From: Methanocellaceae archaeon UBA148
GTDB taxonomy: Archaea; Halobacteriota; UBA148
Direction: 5' to 3'
Assembly (NCBI GenBank): GCA_002495885.1
Contig: DAHG01000008.1
Span: 1-42,654 of the forward strand
DNA length: 42,654 nucleotides
Each line of letters starts with the position of its first letter. Position 1 is the stretch's first letter. A program made the translations under genes and the position numbers. Under the pieces are notes generated by a model. That model worked only from the letters and a program-made list of their open reading frames with translations, was not told the origin of the DNA and made no database searches. Shown here in pieces: positions 24,927 through 31,798 of the stretch.

Positions 24927-25718
24927 TTATTTTTTATTTGATTTAAACAACTCGTAGGCTTCTTCCGGTGTTGCTTTTTTGTGAACTACGGCATTTACCG
25001 CTTTTATCATACCGATAGGACTGGTGCTCTGGAATATATTTCTCCCCATATCTACACCTACTGCCCCCGCATGTATTGCATCATAAGTCATTTGTAGTGC
25101 TTCTTTTTCTGGTTGCTTCTTACCGCCAGCAATAACAACAGGAACCGGACAGCTCTCAATAACCTTCTCAAAGCCATCTACGTAATAGGTTTTAACAACA
25201 TGTGCACCTAGTTCAGCAGCCATTCTTGAAGCAAGACTCATGTAACGTGCATCTCTAACCATATCTTTTCCAACAGCAGTAACAGCAAGAACTGGCATTC
25301 CGTAGCGTTCTGCTTCATCGATGTACTGAGTCATACCTAAGAGGGTATCTCGTTCAAACTCTGCACCAACAAGAATGGAATATGCAACTCCTGAAGCGTT
25401 AAGCCTTATTGCATCTTCAATCGAAACAACCGTTCCTTCATGAAGAAGTTCTTTTCCGATAATACTTGTTCCACCTGAGACGCGTAAAACAATTGGTACA
25501 TCAGTTTTTGGATCTATGTAATTTCTTAATGCCCCTCTTGTAAGCATCAGAGTATCAACATAAAGCAACAGAGGGTTTACCATTTTTCCTAGATTTTCGA
25601 GTCCAGTTGTTGGACCCATAAAATAACCGTGGTCAACAGCAAGCATAACAGTACGGCCATCTTTTGGTTTGATTATTTTTGAAAGCCTATTTTCCATACC
25701 CCAATCCATATTATACAC
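24927..25718 (-). CDS. lsrF: LsrF-like class I aldolase / thiolase
   Basis: A (beta/alpha)8 aldolase-family protein, 263 residues, close to bacterial LsrF (3-hydroxy-5-phosphonooxypentane-2,4-dione thiolase). Shared segments: DWGMENRLSKI, VMLAVDHGYFMGPTTGLE, LTRGALR, AVGKDMVRDARYMSLASRMA, a Schiff-base Lys in HVVKTYYVDGFE, VPVVIAGGKK and GVDMGRNIFQS. In archaea such proteins occur without the Lsr transport genes, so the natural substrate is unclear; relatives make 2-amino-3,7-dideoxy-heptulosonate or fructose-bisphosphate. It begins with GTG at 25718 or ATG at 25709, both downstream of GAAGGAGA. It is a single gene near the small Cys protein. Confidence 0.88.
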   Translation of the reverse strand: MYNMDWGMENRLSKIIKPKDGRTVMLAVDHGYFMGPTTGLENLGKMVNPLLLYVDTLMLTRGALRNYIDPKTDVPIVLRVSGGTSIIGKELLHEGTVVSIEDAIRLNASGVAYSILVGAEFERDTLLGMTQYIDEAERYGMPVLAVTAVGKDMVRDARYMSLASRMAAELGAHVVKTYYVDGFEKVIESCPVPVVIAGGKKQPEKEALQMTYDAIHAGAVGVDMGRNIFQSTSPIGMIKAVNAVVHKKATPEEAYELFKSNKK

Positions 25719-25745
25719 GTCTCCTTCACATGTTTTTATTTTGTT

Positions 25746-25958
25746 CTATTTTTCAGGTCTAATTATTAAATACCCTTTTTCCATCAGCCAATGATGAAAT
25801 TGCCATGTGGTAAATTTGCAATCGGTTTGACAAGTTTGCCTTATTTTTTGATATTCCACAGAATCCCGTTTTTGGGCGTTCAAAGCTAACTGGACAGGGC
25901 ATGTCACATCGTTACAAAATTCTCTCTGCTTGTAATCCACATACCCGACGACTGACAT
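25746..25958 (-). CDS. small four-cysteine protein of unknown function
   Basis: A 70-residue protein with four cysteines (C15, C20, C44 and C48) placed as CNDVTC and CQTDC, well suited to bind zinc or an iron-sulphur cluster. The end, TTWQFHHWLMEKGYLIIRPE, is rich in aromatic and His residues. Composition and motif spacing look strongly selected, so I take it as a real gene. I cannot name the family with certainty. It lies 27 bases upstream of the lsrF-like gene on the same strand, so the two may be cotranscribed. The cellular role is unknown. Confidence 0.7.
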   Translation of the reverse strand: MSVVGYVDYKQREFCNDVTCPVQLALNAQKRDSVEYQKIRQTCQTDCKFTTWQFHHWLMEKGYLIIRPEK

Positions 25959-26078
25959 GATGAATGATAAATATTCTTGATGCCGATATTTAAAGATAGC
26001 TCCGCTAGTTTTCTAACCTGCCGACTAACTCAGATTTGGCGCCTTTTAACGTAATGCGGAGTGGTCTCTCCAAAAACC

Positions 26079-26828
26079 TCATATCTGAATTTTTCTAAAT
26101 AGATAAGAGCCAATGGCCATCATAAAAACGGTGAATCCTGCCAGCACGATAAAACAAAAGTAGGGATTTATCTGGGAGGTTCCCAACAGGCCGTATCTTA
26201 TGCCTTCAACGCCATAGGCCAATGGATCCATTAATGTAAGGGGCTTAATCCAAGACGGTAGGCTATTTAGAGGAAATAGTGCCCCTGAAAGCCCGAAGAG
26301 AGGGAAAATCACGAAATTCATAATGAGCTGGAAGCCATGCATATCATCCATTTTTGAGGCTATTGCTATGCCAAAAGCAGTAAAAGAAAGTCCTATAAGC
26401 ACCATAAATGCACATGCGATTAAAAACCCGTACATGGTTGATAGGTTCAATCCCAAAAACAATGAAAAAACAAGTATGATAAGACCTTGAATAAGCGAGG
26501 TTGTTGCACCGCCCAGCGTCTGGCCCAGCATAATCTCCATTCTTGAGACGGGCGCAACCAACGTTTCTTTCAGGAATCCAAACTGCTTGTCCCAGATTAT
26601 TTGAATGCCTGAAAACACTGAAGTGAATAGGACGCTCATGGAAATTATTCCTGGAGTGAGAAATCCCATATAATCTTGCCCCATACCCGGAAGGTTGACA
26701 ACTGAGTTAAGCCCAAAACCCAGTACCAGCAAAAAGAATAGAGGCATTCCCATGCTGCCAACGATCCTGCTTCTGGAGCGAAGATAACGCTTGATGTGCC
26801 TTAGCCAGATTGCATACACTACGTCCAC
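26079..26828 (-). CDS. ABC-2 type transporter permease (DrrB-like)
   Basis: Membrane subunit of an exporter, 249 residues with six hydrophobic helices. The family signature GTS.INPYF is seen near the C-terminus, and FPLFGLSGALFPLNSLPSWI and LTLMDPLAYGVEGIRYG match ABC2_membrane proteins of the DrrB type. The start is GTG at 26828, two bases past the ATPase stop, with GGAGGAGAT as ribosome binding site inside the end of the ATPase gene. It is the third gene of the PadR-ATPase-permease unit. Likely job: efflux of hydrophobic compounds or lipids; the substrate is unknown. Confidence 0.92.
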   Translation of the reverse strand: MDVVYAIWLRHIKRYLRSRSRIVGSMGMPLFFLLVLGFGLNSVVNLPGMGQDYMGFLTPGIISMSVLFTSVFSGIQIIWDKQFGFLKETLVAPVSRMEIMLGQTLGGATTSLIQGLIILVFSLFLGLNLSTMYGFLIACAFMVLIGLSFTAFGIAIASKMDDMHGFQLIMNFVIFPLFGLSGALFPLNSLPSWIKPLTLMDPLAYGVEGIRYGLLGTSQINPYFCFIVLAGFTVFMMAIGSYLFRKIQI

Positions 26829-26830
26829 TG

Positions 26831-27814
26831 TTATCTCCTCCGTAACCTACGATGCATTAGCATGTGTTCTCTGCTGTTGACTTCCTGGTCCCTTATGGTT
26901 TTCCCTGTAAAGTTCAAAAAGACGTCTTCAAGAGTGGGCTTGTGAATGGAAAGGGACTCAATAGCGATATTATTGCGAGACGAGAGATTAACGATTTCAG
27001 TAATATGTTTTTCCGCATTTTCCAGATTAATTGTGACAAAGCCGTCGTTGCTCTCAATATGTTTAACCCAAGAGGCTTGAATTTCAGAATAAATTTTATC
27101 CGCATCTGGGGATTTTATTGTAATAACATCCACGCCCAGATCTTCTTTTAATTTGTGCGGGGGGTCCAAGGCGATGATTTTTCCCTTATCGATTATTGCA
27201 ACTCTATCGCAAAGCCTGTCAGCCTCATCCATGTAATGGGTTGTTATTATGATGGTTATGCCCTTTTCTTTGTTCAGGTTCTCGATATACTGCCAGAGAC
27301 GATTTCTTGTTTGAGGGTCCAGACCCAAGGTGGGCTCATCAAGAAACAGCACTTTCGGATGGTGCAGCAATCCCCTTGCAATTTCCAAGCGGCGTCTCAT
27401 TCCGCCGGAAAACGTTTTCACTATCCCATCCTTTCTATCCTCCAATTCGACAAGTTTCAAAAGTTCGTCTATTCTCTCTTGACGCAGGTTTTTAGGGATA
27501 CGGTAAAGGCGACCGTGAAAATCCATGTTCTCGTAGGCTGTTAGCTCTTCATCCAAGCTGGGGTCCTGAAAAACGATCCCGATGGATTTTCTCACGCCGT
27601 CCTCGTCTTTCAGTATATCCATGTCATTCACGATGGCGGTGCCAGAGGTCGGCTTCAATATCGTCGAAAGCATGGAGAGTATTGTGGTTTTACCTGCTCC
27701 GTTGGGACCGAGCAAGCCGAAAATTTCCCCTGCCTCTATGTCAAAGGATACATTATCGACCGCAACGAGTCCGTCGAATTCTTTGGTCAGATTTTCAACC
27801 TTTATGGCAAACAT
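26831..27814 (-). CDS. ABC transporter ATP-binding protein (DrrA-like)
   Basis: The ATPase subunit of the exporter, 327 residues. Walker A GPNGAGKTT (about residues 36-44), Q-loop with VFQDPSLDEELTAYENM, ABC signature FSGGMRRRLEIARGLLHHP, Walker B VLFLDEPTLGLD, switch His in ITTHYMDEADRLCDR. The C-terminal 90 residues form the DrrA-type regulatory domain. It begins with ATG directly after the PadR stop (TGAATG) and is followed two bases later by the permease. Length and order are normal for drug/lipid exporters. Confidence 0.95.
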   Translation of the reverse strand: MFAIKVENLTKEFDGLVAVDNVSFDIEAGEIFGLLGPNGAGKTTILSMLSTILKPTSGTAIVNDMDILKDEDGVRKSIGIVFQDPSLDEELTAYENMDFHGRLYRIPKNLRQERIDELLKLVELEDRKDGIVKTFSGGMRRRLEIARGLLHHPKVLFLDEPTLGLDPQTRNRLWQYIENLNKEKGITIIITTHYMDEADRLCDRVAIIDKGKIIALDPPHKLKEDLGVDVITIKSPDADKIYSEIQASWVKHIESNDGFVTINLENAEKHITEIVNLSSRNNIAIESLSIHKPTLEDVFLNFTGKTIRDQEVNSREHMLMHRRLRRR

Positions 27815-28297
27815 TCACTGAATCCCCTTTAAATCCTCAAGACATTTTTCGAGGATTTCAACAGCTTGATTCTTTTTATCCGGAGGCAGGCGAGCTGTGA
27901 TGTCCCCTATCTCAAAAATCAATCCGTTGTCTTCCCCTTTGTCTTCCCCGAAGATGTCACTAAACAGATTTTTAAACTGTAAAAGCTTTTCTCTCGACTC
28001 CTTCCCGTATTCCATTAAACTGATCAGCGTTTCTTTGCCTTTGGCGGTAAGCTCAAAAATATTTTTGGAGCGCTTGCCTTTTTCAACCACCTGTATCAGT
28101 TTTTCATCCTCCAGCTGTCTCAGGATGGGATACATGGTTCCCTTGCTCGGCACCCATAATCCCTTAGTTTTGCGCTCTATCTCCTTGAGCAAGCCATAGC
28201 CTGACGTGGGCTCTTTGCCCAGAGAGTGAAGAACAAACAGGGTAAGCAAACTTCTCCCTTTACCGTTGTGAGACGAAAATCTCCATGGACCTAACAT
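27815..28297 (-). CDS. PadR family transcriptional regulator
   Basis: A winged-helix repressor of 160 residues. The PadR signature is clear: LTLFVLHSLGKEPTSGYGLL, then EIERKTKGLWVPSKGTMYPI and LRQLEDEKLIQVVEKGKRSK. The C-terminal helix is for dimerisation. The start is set at the ATG at 28297, not the TTG at 28315, because a BRE/TATA (CGAAA then TTTAAATA at 28321-28328) lies 25-30 bases upstream and predicts a leaderless transcript. It heads the PadR-ATPase-permease operon and probably represses it until a drug-like ligand binds. Confidence 0.92.
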   Translation of the reverse strand: MLGPWRFSSHNGKGRSLLTLFVLHSLGKEPTSGYGLLKEIERKTKGLWVPSKGTMYPILRQLEDEKLIQVVEKGKRSKNIFELTAKGKETLISLMEYGKESREKLLQFKNLFSDIFGEDKGEDNGLIFEIGDITARLPPDKKNQAVEILEKCLEDLKGIQ

Positions 28298-28318
28298 GAT
28301 GCTATGTAGTGTCAAAAC

Positions 28319-28349
28319 AACTATTTAAATTTCGTGTTCGAACCGTTCG
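28319..28349 (-). promoter_or_regulatory. promoter and palindrome of the PadR-ABC operon
   Basis: On the minus strand, BRE-like CGAAA and TATA-like TTTAAATA (28321-28328) sit 24-31 bases before the ATG at 28297. Just upstream is GTTCGAAC (about 28335-28342), an 8-bp palindrome suited to a PadR-type dimer. This spacing supports a leaderless mRNA and self-repression. Confidence 0.5.
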
Positions 28350-28379
28350 TTATCGAAGTAATAAGATGATTGGGGATGA

Positions 28380-28466
28380 AAAATATATAAGAAAAGTGAT
28401 CAATTTGTTTATGAGTTGTATTAGCTGACGGAGGAGGAGATAAAAGTGGTGGAAGAACATGCTTAA
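28380..28466 (+). pseudogene. C-terminal scrap of a methylase-like protein, with in-frame TAG
   Basis: In this frame the DNA reads KSDQFVYELY, then TAG, then LTEEEIKVVEEHA and TAA. The motif (Y)ELYGLTEEEI is the usual C-terminus of many TaqI/Eco57I-like restriction-modification and related specificity proteins. Here the Gly codon is replaced by TAG. The final TAA overlaps the ATG of the next HEPN-like gene by eight bases. A second, undisturbed copy of the same motif lies at 29303-29428. Confidence 0.5.
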
Positions 28467-29241
28467 TTCATTAAAAAAGATTACGAATAATGTCCAGCAG
28501 CTTTATGATCAACACAATGAAATTTTAGACTATCTCTTCCAGCATTATTGGAAAGATACCCGTCCTTTGGAAATAGAAGAAACAGAATCAGCCATGGATT
28601 TAGATTTTTCTCTGATGAATATAACACCAGAGCTGAAGAAACTTTCCGAGAAATTTAAATTGGATTATCATGGTTGGTATTCTTCCTGCTGTGCTCTTTT
28701 GGAGCGAAATTACAATAAAGAAAGAACGAGCGAGTTCAAATCAGAGTATGAAAACAGCATTAAACCAATCATATCAGCAAATTATATAACACAGGGCACG
28801 GAATATGAGTTTATTGATTCATTCAAACACCAAGCATCAATTCTAAATGTATTACCTCTGTATTTAGAGCATAGACTTTCTGATATTGAACTTACCGTCG
28901 CTTCAATCTTAATGGACGACGAACTTCTTGAAGCAGAATATCTCATTAAAAAAGGTTTTATCAGAGCAGCAGGTGCCTTAGCTGGTGTTGTTTTAGAAAG
29001 GCATCTAAAAATAAGGTGTGATAAAAATGAACCAAAATTGAAATATCCTAAAAATGTTGCTATCAGCAAATTAAGCGATATTTTGAAGGACAGTAATTTA
29101 TTGGATATCCCTGAATGGCGTAAAATCCAATATTTGGGAGATATTAGAAACACATGTGATCATGATAAAACAATAGAACCTAAAAAAGAAGAAGTAGCCG
29201 ATTTGATTTCAAAAGTTAGAGAGTTGGTACATTACTATTGA
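28459..29241 (+). CDS. HEPN-like protein with RNTCDH motif
   Basis: A 260-residue, mostly alpha-helical, soluble protein. The last 85 residues look like a HEPN-type domain: helix AEYLIKKGFIRAAGALAGVV with the pattern of DUF4145/HEPN, then LERHLKIRC, a connecting region and GDIRNTCDHDKTIEPKKEE, where RNTCDH is the R-x4-H motif, ending in a helix. The first 150 residues are unassigned helices. Such proteins commonly act as RNases or are partners in defence modules. Its start overlaps the upstream scrap. GGAGGAGGAG at 28430-28440 may serve as a ribosome binding site but is somewhat distant (about 18 bases). Confidence 0.6.
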   Translation: MLNSLKKITNNVQQLYDQHNEILDYLFQHYWKDTRPLEIEETESAMDLDFSLMNITPELKKLSEKFKLDYHGWYSSCCALLERNYNKERTSEFKSEYENSIKPIISANYITQGTEYEFIDSFKHQASILNVLPLYLEHRLSDIELTVASILMDDELLEAEYLIKKGFIRAAGALAGVVLERHLKIRCDKNEPKLKYPKNVAISKLSDILKDSNLLDIPEWRKIQYLGDIRNTCDHDKTIEPKKEEVADLISKVRELVHYY

Positions 29242-29302
29242 GCAAAGAAATAAAGCGTGCTGGTCTCCCAAAGCATTCATATATAAATGGTATACCGAGA
29301 TA

Positions 29303-29428
29303 ATGGAACGTGATAAAGAACTTTACGAGAGACAGATAAAACTTGTCGATAATCAGATTGATCAATTGATTTATGAGTTGTACGGATTGACGGAAGAGGA
29401 AATAGAACTGGTGAAAAAATCGATTTAA
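29303..29428 (+). pseudogene. C-terminal scrap of methylase-like protein, second copy
   Basis: A 41-codon frame, MERDKELYERQIKLVDNQI followed by DQLIYELYGLTEEEIELV and KKSI. It has the C-terminal helix and YELYGLTEEE signature found at the end of TaqI-like/Eco57I-like restriction-modification proteins. On its own it lacks any catalytic part. It repeats the motif of the fragment at 28380-28466, so the HEPN-like gene at 28459-29241 is bracketed by two diverged copies. It could be expressed as a small protein, but the family connection says relic. Confidence 0.5.
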
Positions 29429-29476
29429 AAATGATTCACTAGAATAAAGCCAAAAATTAGAGGTTGGGGCTCAAAA

Positions 29477-30181
29477 ATGGGAGTAAAAATTAGAAGCAGA
29501 TTAGAAATTAGAAGCAGAACATATTTTTCTATAGGCCATATTCAATCTGCTGCACTTTTTACGAGGTTAAGTCATAAGATCGAAAAAAATTATGACGGTC
29601 GGTTTTCACCTGAGCTGGATTCCGAATGTAGATCATACGTAACTGGTGCTATTTTTGCTGCTGTTGCGTTTCTTGAAGCCACGATAAATGAATTTTTGAT
29701 GGATATAACAGATAAATCCGTAGAAAAGAGGCAGCATTTAGAGCAAAAAGATATTACGATGATTGCTAATTTATGGGCAAGAGATATATTTGGAAGACTT
29801 TCAACATTAGAGAAGTATCAAATTGCGCTTATATTAGCAGGAAAGGAAATATTTGATACAAATATTAATCCTTATCAGGATGTTTCCTATTTAGTAAAAT
29901 TGCGTAACGCTTTAATTCATTATGAACCCGAATGGATAATAGATATATCAGAGATAAATGAAATTGAACCACACAAATTTGAAAGTATGTTAAAAGGTAA
30001 ATTTAACTTAAATCCAATCGCAGGAGATGGAAATCCTTTTTATCCTCATAAGTGTTTAGGACATGGTTGTGCTGAATGGGCTGTTAATTCTAGTATAAAA
30101 TTTGTGGATGAATTTTTTGGAAAGAGGGGAACAATTCCCATATTTAATCATATAAGAGGGGAGTTGGAAACAAAAATTTGA
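29477..30181 (+). CDS. HEPN-like protein with RNALIH motif
   Basis: A 234-residue soluble helical protein. A helix AIFAAVAFLEATINEFLMDI (about residues 57-76), a long middle helix and LVKLRNALIHYEPEW (about 140-154) give the pattern of a HEPN-fold domain with R-x4-H (RNALIH). This is often annotated as a HEPN or DUF-type protein in defence regions. The C-terminal region (about 185-234) has CLGHGCAEWAVNSSIKFVDEFF, a further helix. The N-terminus contains a duplicated coding segment (IRSRLEIRSRTYF) from a short tandem duplication of AATTAGAAGCAGA at 29487-29520. It is independent of the gene upstream. Confidence 0.6.
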   Translation: MGVKIRSRLEIRSRTYFSIGHIQSAALFTRLSHKIEKNYDGRFSPELDSECRSYVTGAIFAAVAFLEATINEFLMDITDKSVEKRQHLEQKDITMIANLWARDIFGRLSTLEKYQIALILAGKEIFDTNINPYQDVSYLVKLRNALIHYEPEWIIDISEINEIEPHKFESMLKGKFNLNPIAGDGNPFYPHKCLGHGCAEWAVNSSIKFVDEFFGKRGTIPIFNHIRGELETKI

Positions 30182-30299
30182 AACAGTTAAAAAGACTATA
30201 AGAAAAGCTTAATTTGAATTTTGAAAGTCTTCTTCGCATCAGATAGACAAACCACGATTTCCAAGCAATCCATTTTGTTCATAATCATGGCTTGACAAG

Positions 30300-30614
30300 T
30301 CAGCAACTAACTTTTCGCTCTACAAACTTGTAAGCGTCCTCTTTGATCTCTTCTGCGATTCTTCTTGTCGTTTCTTTTGTGACGCTATATTGCGCTATTT
30401 CCCTTCTGTCCCTTGCAAGATTCAAATCATCCACATATTTTTTCTCCAACTGGGCTTTCTCAATCATATCAAGATAATCTTTTTCCAATAATTGCTTCTT
30501 TACAAAGAACGTTTCAAGAGCAGGAACTGTTGCTGTGTGATTTTTGCTTTTGTAGCTTATAGCGGCAAGAGTGGCTGAAGCAGCCACGTACATCGCATAG
30601 TAAGCTTGAATCAT
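30300..30614 (-). pseudogene. HEPN domain (MNT-linked), C-terminal part after frameshift
   Basis: A 104-residue frame beginning MIQAYYAMYVAASATLAAIS, the helix typical of HEPN proteins paired with minimal nucleotidyltransferases (family pattern YYAMFHAA). It continues with helices to LARDRREIAQYSVT, the usual active-site region, here with R-R...QY instead of R-x4-H. It overlaps the end of the preceding frame by 101 bases in another frame and lacks the N-terminal helix. Together with 30514-30801 it would form one complete HEPN protein, so a frameshift near 30610-30620 has split the gene. Confidence 0.7.
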
Positions 30615-30801
30615 AATCCTCTGGAACGTTCAAGGAATCTCTTACTTCCTCATTGCTGTGAAGGTCAAAGAGTAGGCTTAACGTAATGAGGTTGTTCTTT
30701 GCCTTTTCGATAAACCTTGGCGCTAATTTCCGTACGAACGGTGTCTTGGCTAGTAATCCTTCCTGAACGAACCAATTGACGTCTTTCTTCAGCTGTTCCA
30801 C
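30514..30801 (-). pseudogene. HEPN domain (MNT-linked), N-terminal part before frameshift
   Basis: From a GTG at 30801, which overlaps the stop of the nucleotidyltransferase by 13 bases, this frame reads VEQLKKDVNWFVQEGLLAKT, then RKLAPRFIEKAKNNLITLSL and LNVPEDYDSS. This is the first half of the MNT-associated HEPN domain, in which the A...Y-D helix leads on to YYAM. The frame then leaves homology (LLCDVRGCFS...) and stops. The intact continuation is in the next frame (30300-30614). The gene is thus interrupted at about 30612-30620. Confidence 0.65.
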
Positions 30802-31235
30802 CTGTAAACCAAATCGTAAAACAATTCCTGCCCTTTCAGAACAACTCCAAATTTTATCAGCTCGTCCCACAGCTCTGGATTTTCCGATTTAATGTTTTGG
30901 AAATCCTCTTTGCGGACAATAACGGTACTCATTCGCAAGTTATATTTGTGCCTTAAAGACAAAGCAATCTTTTCGGTCTCTGAATTTCCATTAACGCACA
31001 GCAAATCAACATCGCTTTTGTCCTTTGCTTCATCTTTTGAGTAGCTTCCAAACAGCACGACCATTTCCAGTTTTGTCTTGTTAATGAATTCTTCAATTGC
31101 CTTCCAGGCGGGTGGGTATTTTTTGATGAAACTGTTCTTTCTGTTTATGGAGTGATAAGCAAAAGAAAGGTAAATCATGTCATCGAATTTCTTAATGGAG
31201 TAAACAAGTGCCTTTCCTACTTTCTTTTTTGACAA
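30789..31235 (-). CDS. MNT-type nucleotidyltransferase, C-terminal part of HTH-MNT gene
   Basis: A minimal nucleotidyltransferase (pol beta-like). The motif VVLFGSYSKDEAKDKSDVDL (residues about 60-79) has GS-x10-DxD, the metal-binding signature. Then IALSLRHKYNLRMSTVIVRK and the final VLKGQELFYDLVYRWN match the antitoxin-type MNT/HepT partner family, in which the nucleotidyltransferase adds AMP to the HEPN protein and silences it. This frame starts with ATG at 31235, but its first 15 residues (KKKVGKALVYSI) match the wing of the HTH ORF upstream. The intact gene would be an HTH-MNT fusion, split at a run of six A (31228-31233). Confidence 0.75.
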   Translation of the reverse strand: MSKKKVGKALVYSIKKFDDMIYLSFAYHSINRKNSFIKKYPPAWKAIEEFINKTKLEMVVLFGSYSKDEAKDKSDVDLLCVNGNSETEKIALSLRHKYNLRMSTVIVRKEDFQNIKSENPELWDELIKFGVVLKGQELFYDLVYRWNS

Positions 31236-31377
31236 AACACCTCTCTTCTAAAGTTTTAAGAGTTGAATAAGCACGTTCATGGGAATAGCCTGAACGATCT
31301 TCCATCTCTTTTGTAGTTCTCTCTATGCCCTCTGGGAAGAAAGCAGGGAGTATTCTTAATTCAGTTTCGTTAAGCAT
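31192..31377 (-). pseudogene. winged-helix N-terminal part of split HTH-MNT gene
   Basis: From the ATG at 31377 the frame reads MLNETELRILPAFFPEGIER, then TTKEMEDRSGYSHERAYSTL and KTLEERCFVKK, a winged helix typical of HTH-nucleotidyltransferase proteins. It ends in a wrong-frame tail (ESRKGTCLLH) after AAAAAA at 31228-31233. A one-base change in that run would give ...FVKKKKVGKALVYSIKKF, continuous with the next ORF. The start at 31377 is chosen because family homology begins there and a TATA-like sequence lies about 50 bases upstream; the frame also runs eight codons earlier. Confidence 0.65.
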
Positions 31378-31396
31378 TTTAATCAACTGTTGCTTT

Positions 31397-31422
31397 ATCA
31401 ACTATATAGTTGATTAATCAAC
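31397..31422 (-). promoter_or_regulatory. overlapping palindromes (AGTTGAT) at the HTH-MNT promoter
   Basis: ATCAACTATATAGTTGAT (31397-31414) is an 18-bp perfect palindrome. GTTGATTAATCAAC (31409-31422) is a second, sharing an arm with it. Further TCAACT boxes occur at 31383-31388 and 31418-31423. A TATA-like TTAAATAG (minus strand) lies immediately beyond at about 31424-31431. The array sits 20-45 bases before the HTH gene, as expected for a self-repressing HTH protein that binds as a dimer. Confidence 0.7.
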
Positions 31423-31578
31423 TATTTAACCCATCGTTTTAAAGAAATCAAAGCCCAGTTCGAAAAGGACATTAACGAAGCTTTTTGAAGATGATTGAAT
31501 TAATCAATTATGGATTATCCTTTAATAGATAATGAAAATATTCTTTCTTAGAACAGCTCTAAGCTATCTGATAGCAGT

Positions 31579-31776
31579 TTAACCTTCTAAAACTTCTTTC
31601 ACTCTTCCGATTTCACCTGACATAAGTCTGACTTTGATTCCATGGGTATGTTTTGCAGAATTCGTGAGAACGTCTTTAACTATGCCTTCCGTCAGCTTTC
31701 CTGAGCGCTGATCCTTCTTAAGCACAATTGCCACTCGCATTCCTGGCTTGATATTCGATCGTTTAGTTCCGTCCAT
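31579..31776 (-). CDS. YwbE family protein (DUF2196)
   Basis: A 65-residue protein that matches the YwbE family (PF09962): IKPGMRVAIVLKKDQRSGKL, TEGIVKDVLTNSAKHTHGIK and VRLMSGEIGRVKEVLE. It has a small beta-barrel-like fold; function unknown in any organism. It lies between the HTH-MNT locus and the fic gene, 22 bases downstream of the fic stop, so it is probably cotranscribed with fic. The ATG at 31776 fits the family start. Confidence 0.85.
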   Translation of the reverse strand: MDGTKRSNIKPGMRVAIVLKKDQRSGKLTEGIVKDVLTNSAKHTHGIKVRLMSGEIGRVKEVLEG

Positions 31777-31798
31777 AAATTTTTACGTTCCTTATAAA

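Noticed and set aside
1597..28427. Pyrrolysine decoding of TAG
   Set aside because: No pyl genes seen, several intact genes end with TAG, and the affected genes also carry other damage. Kept only as a low-interest pattern.
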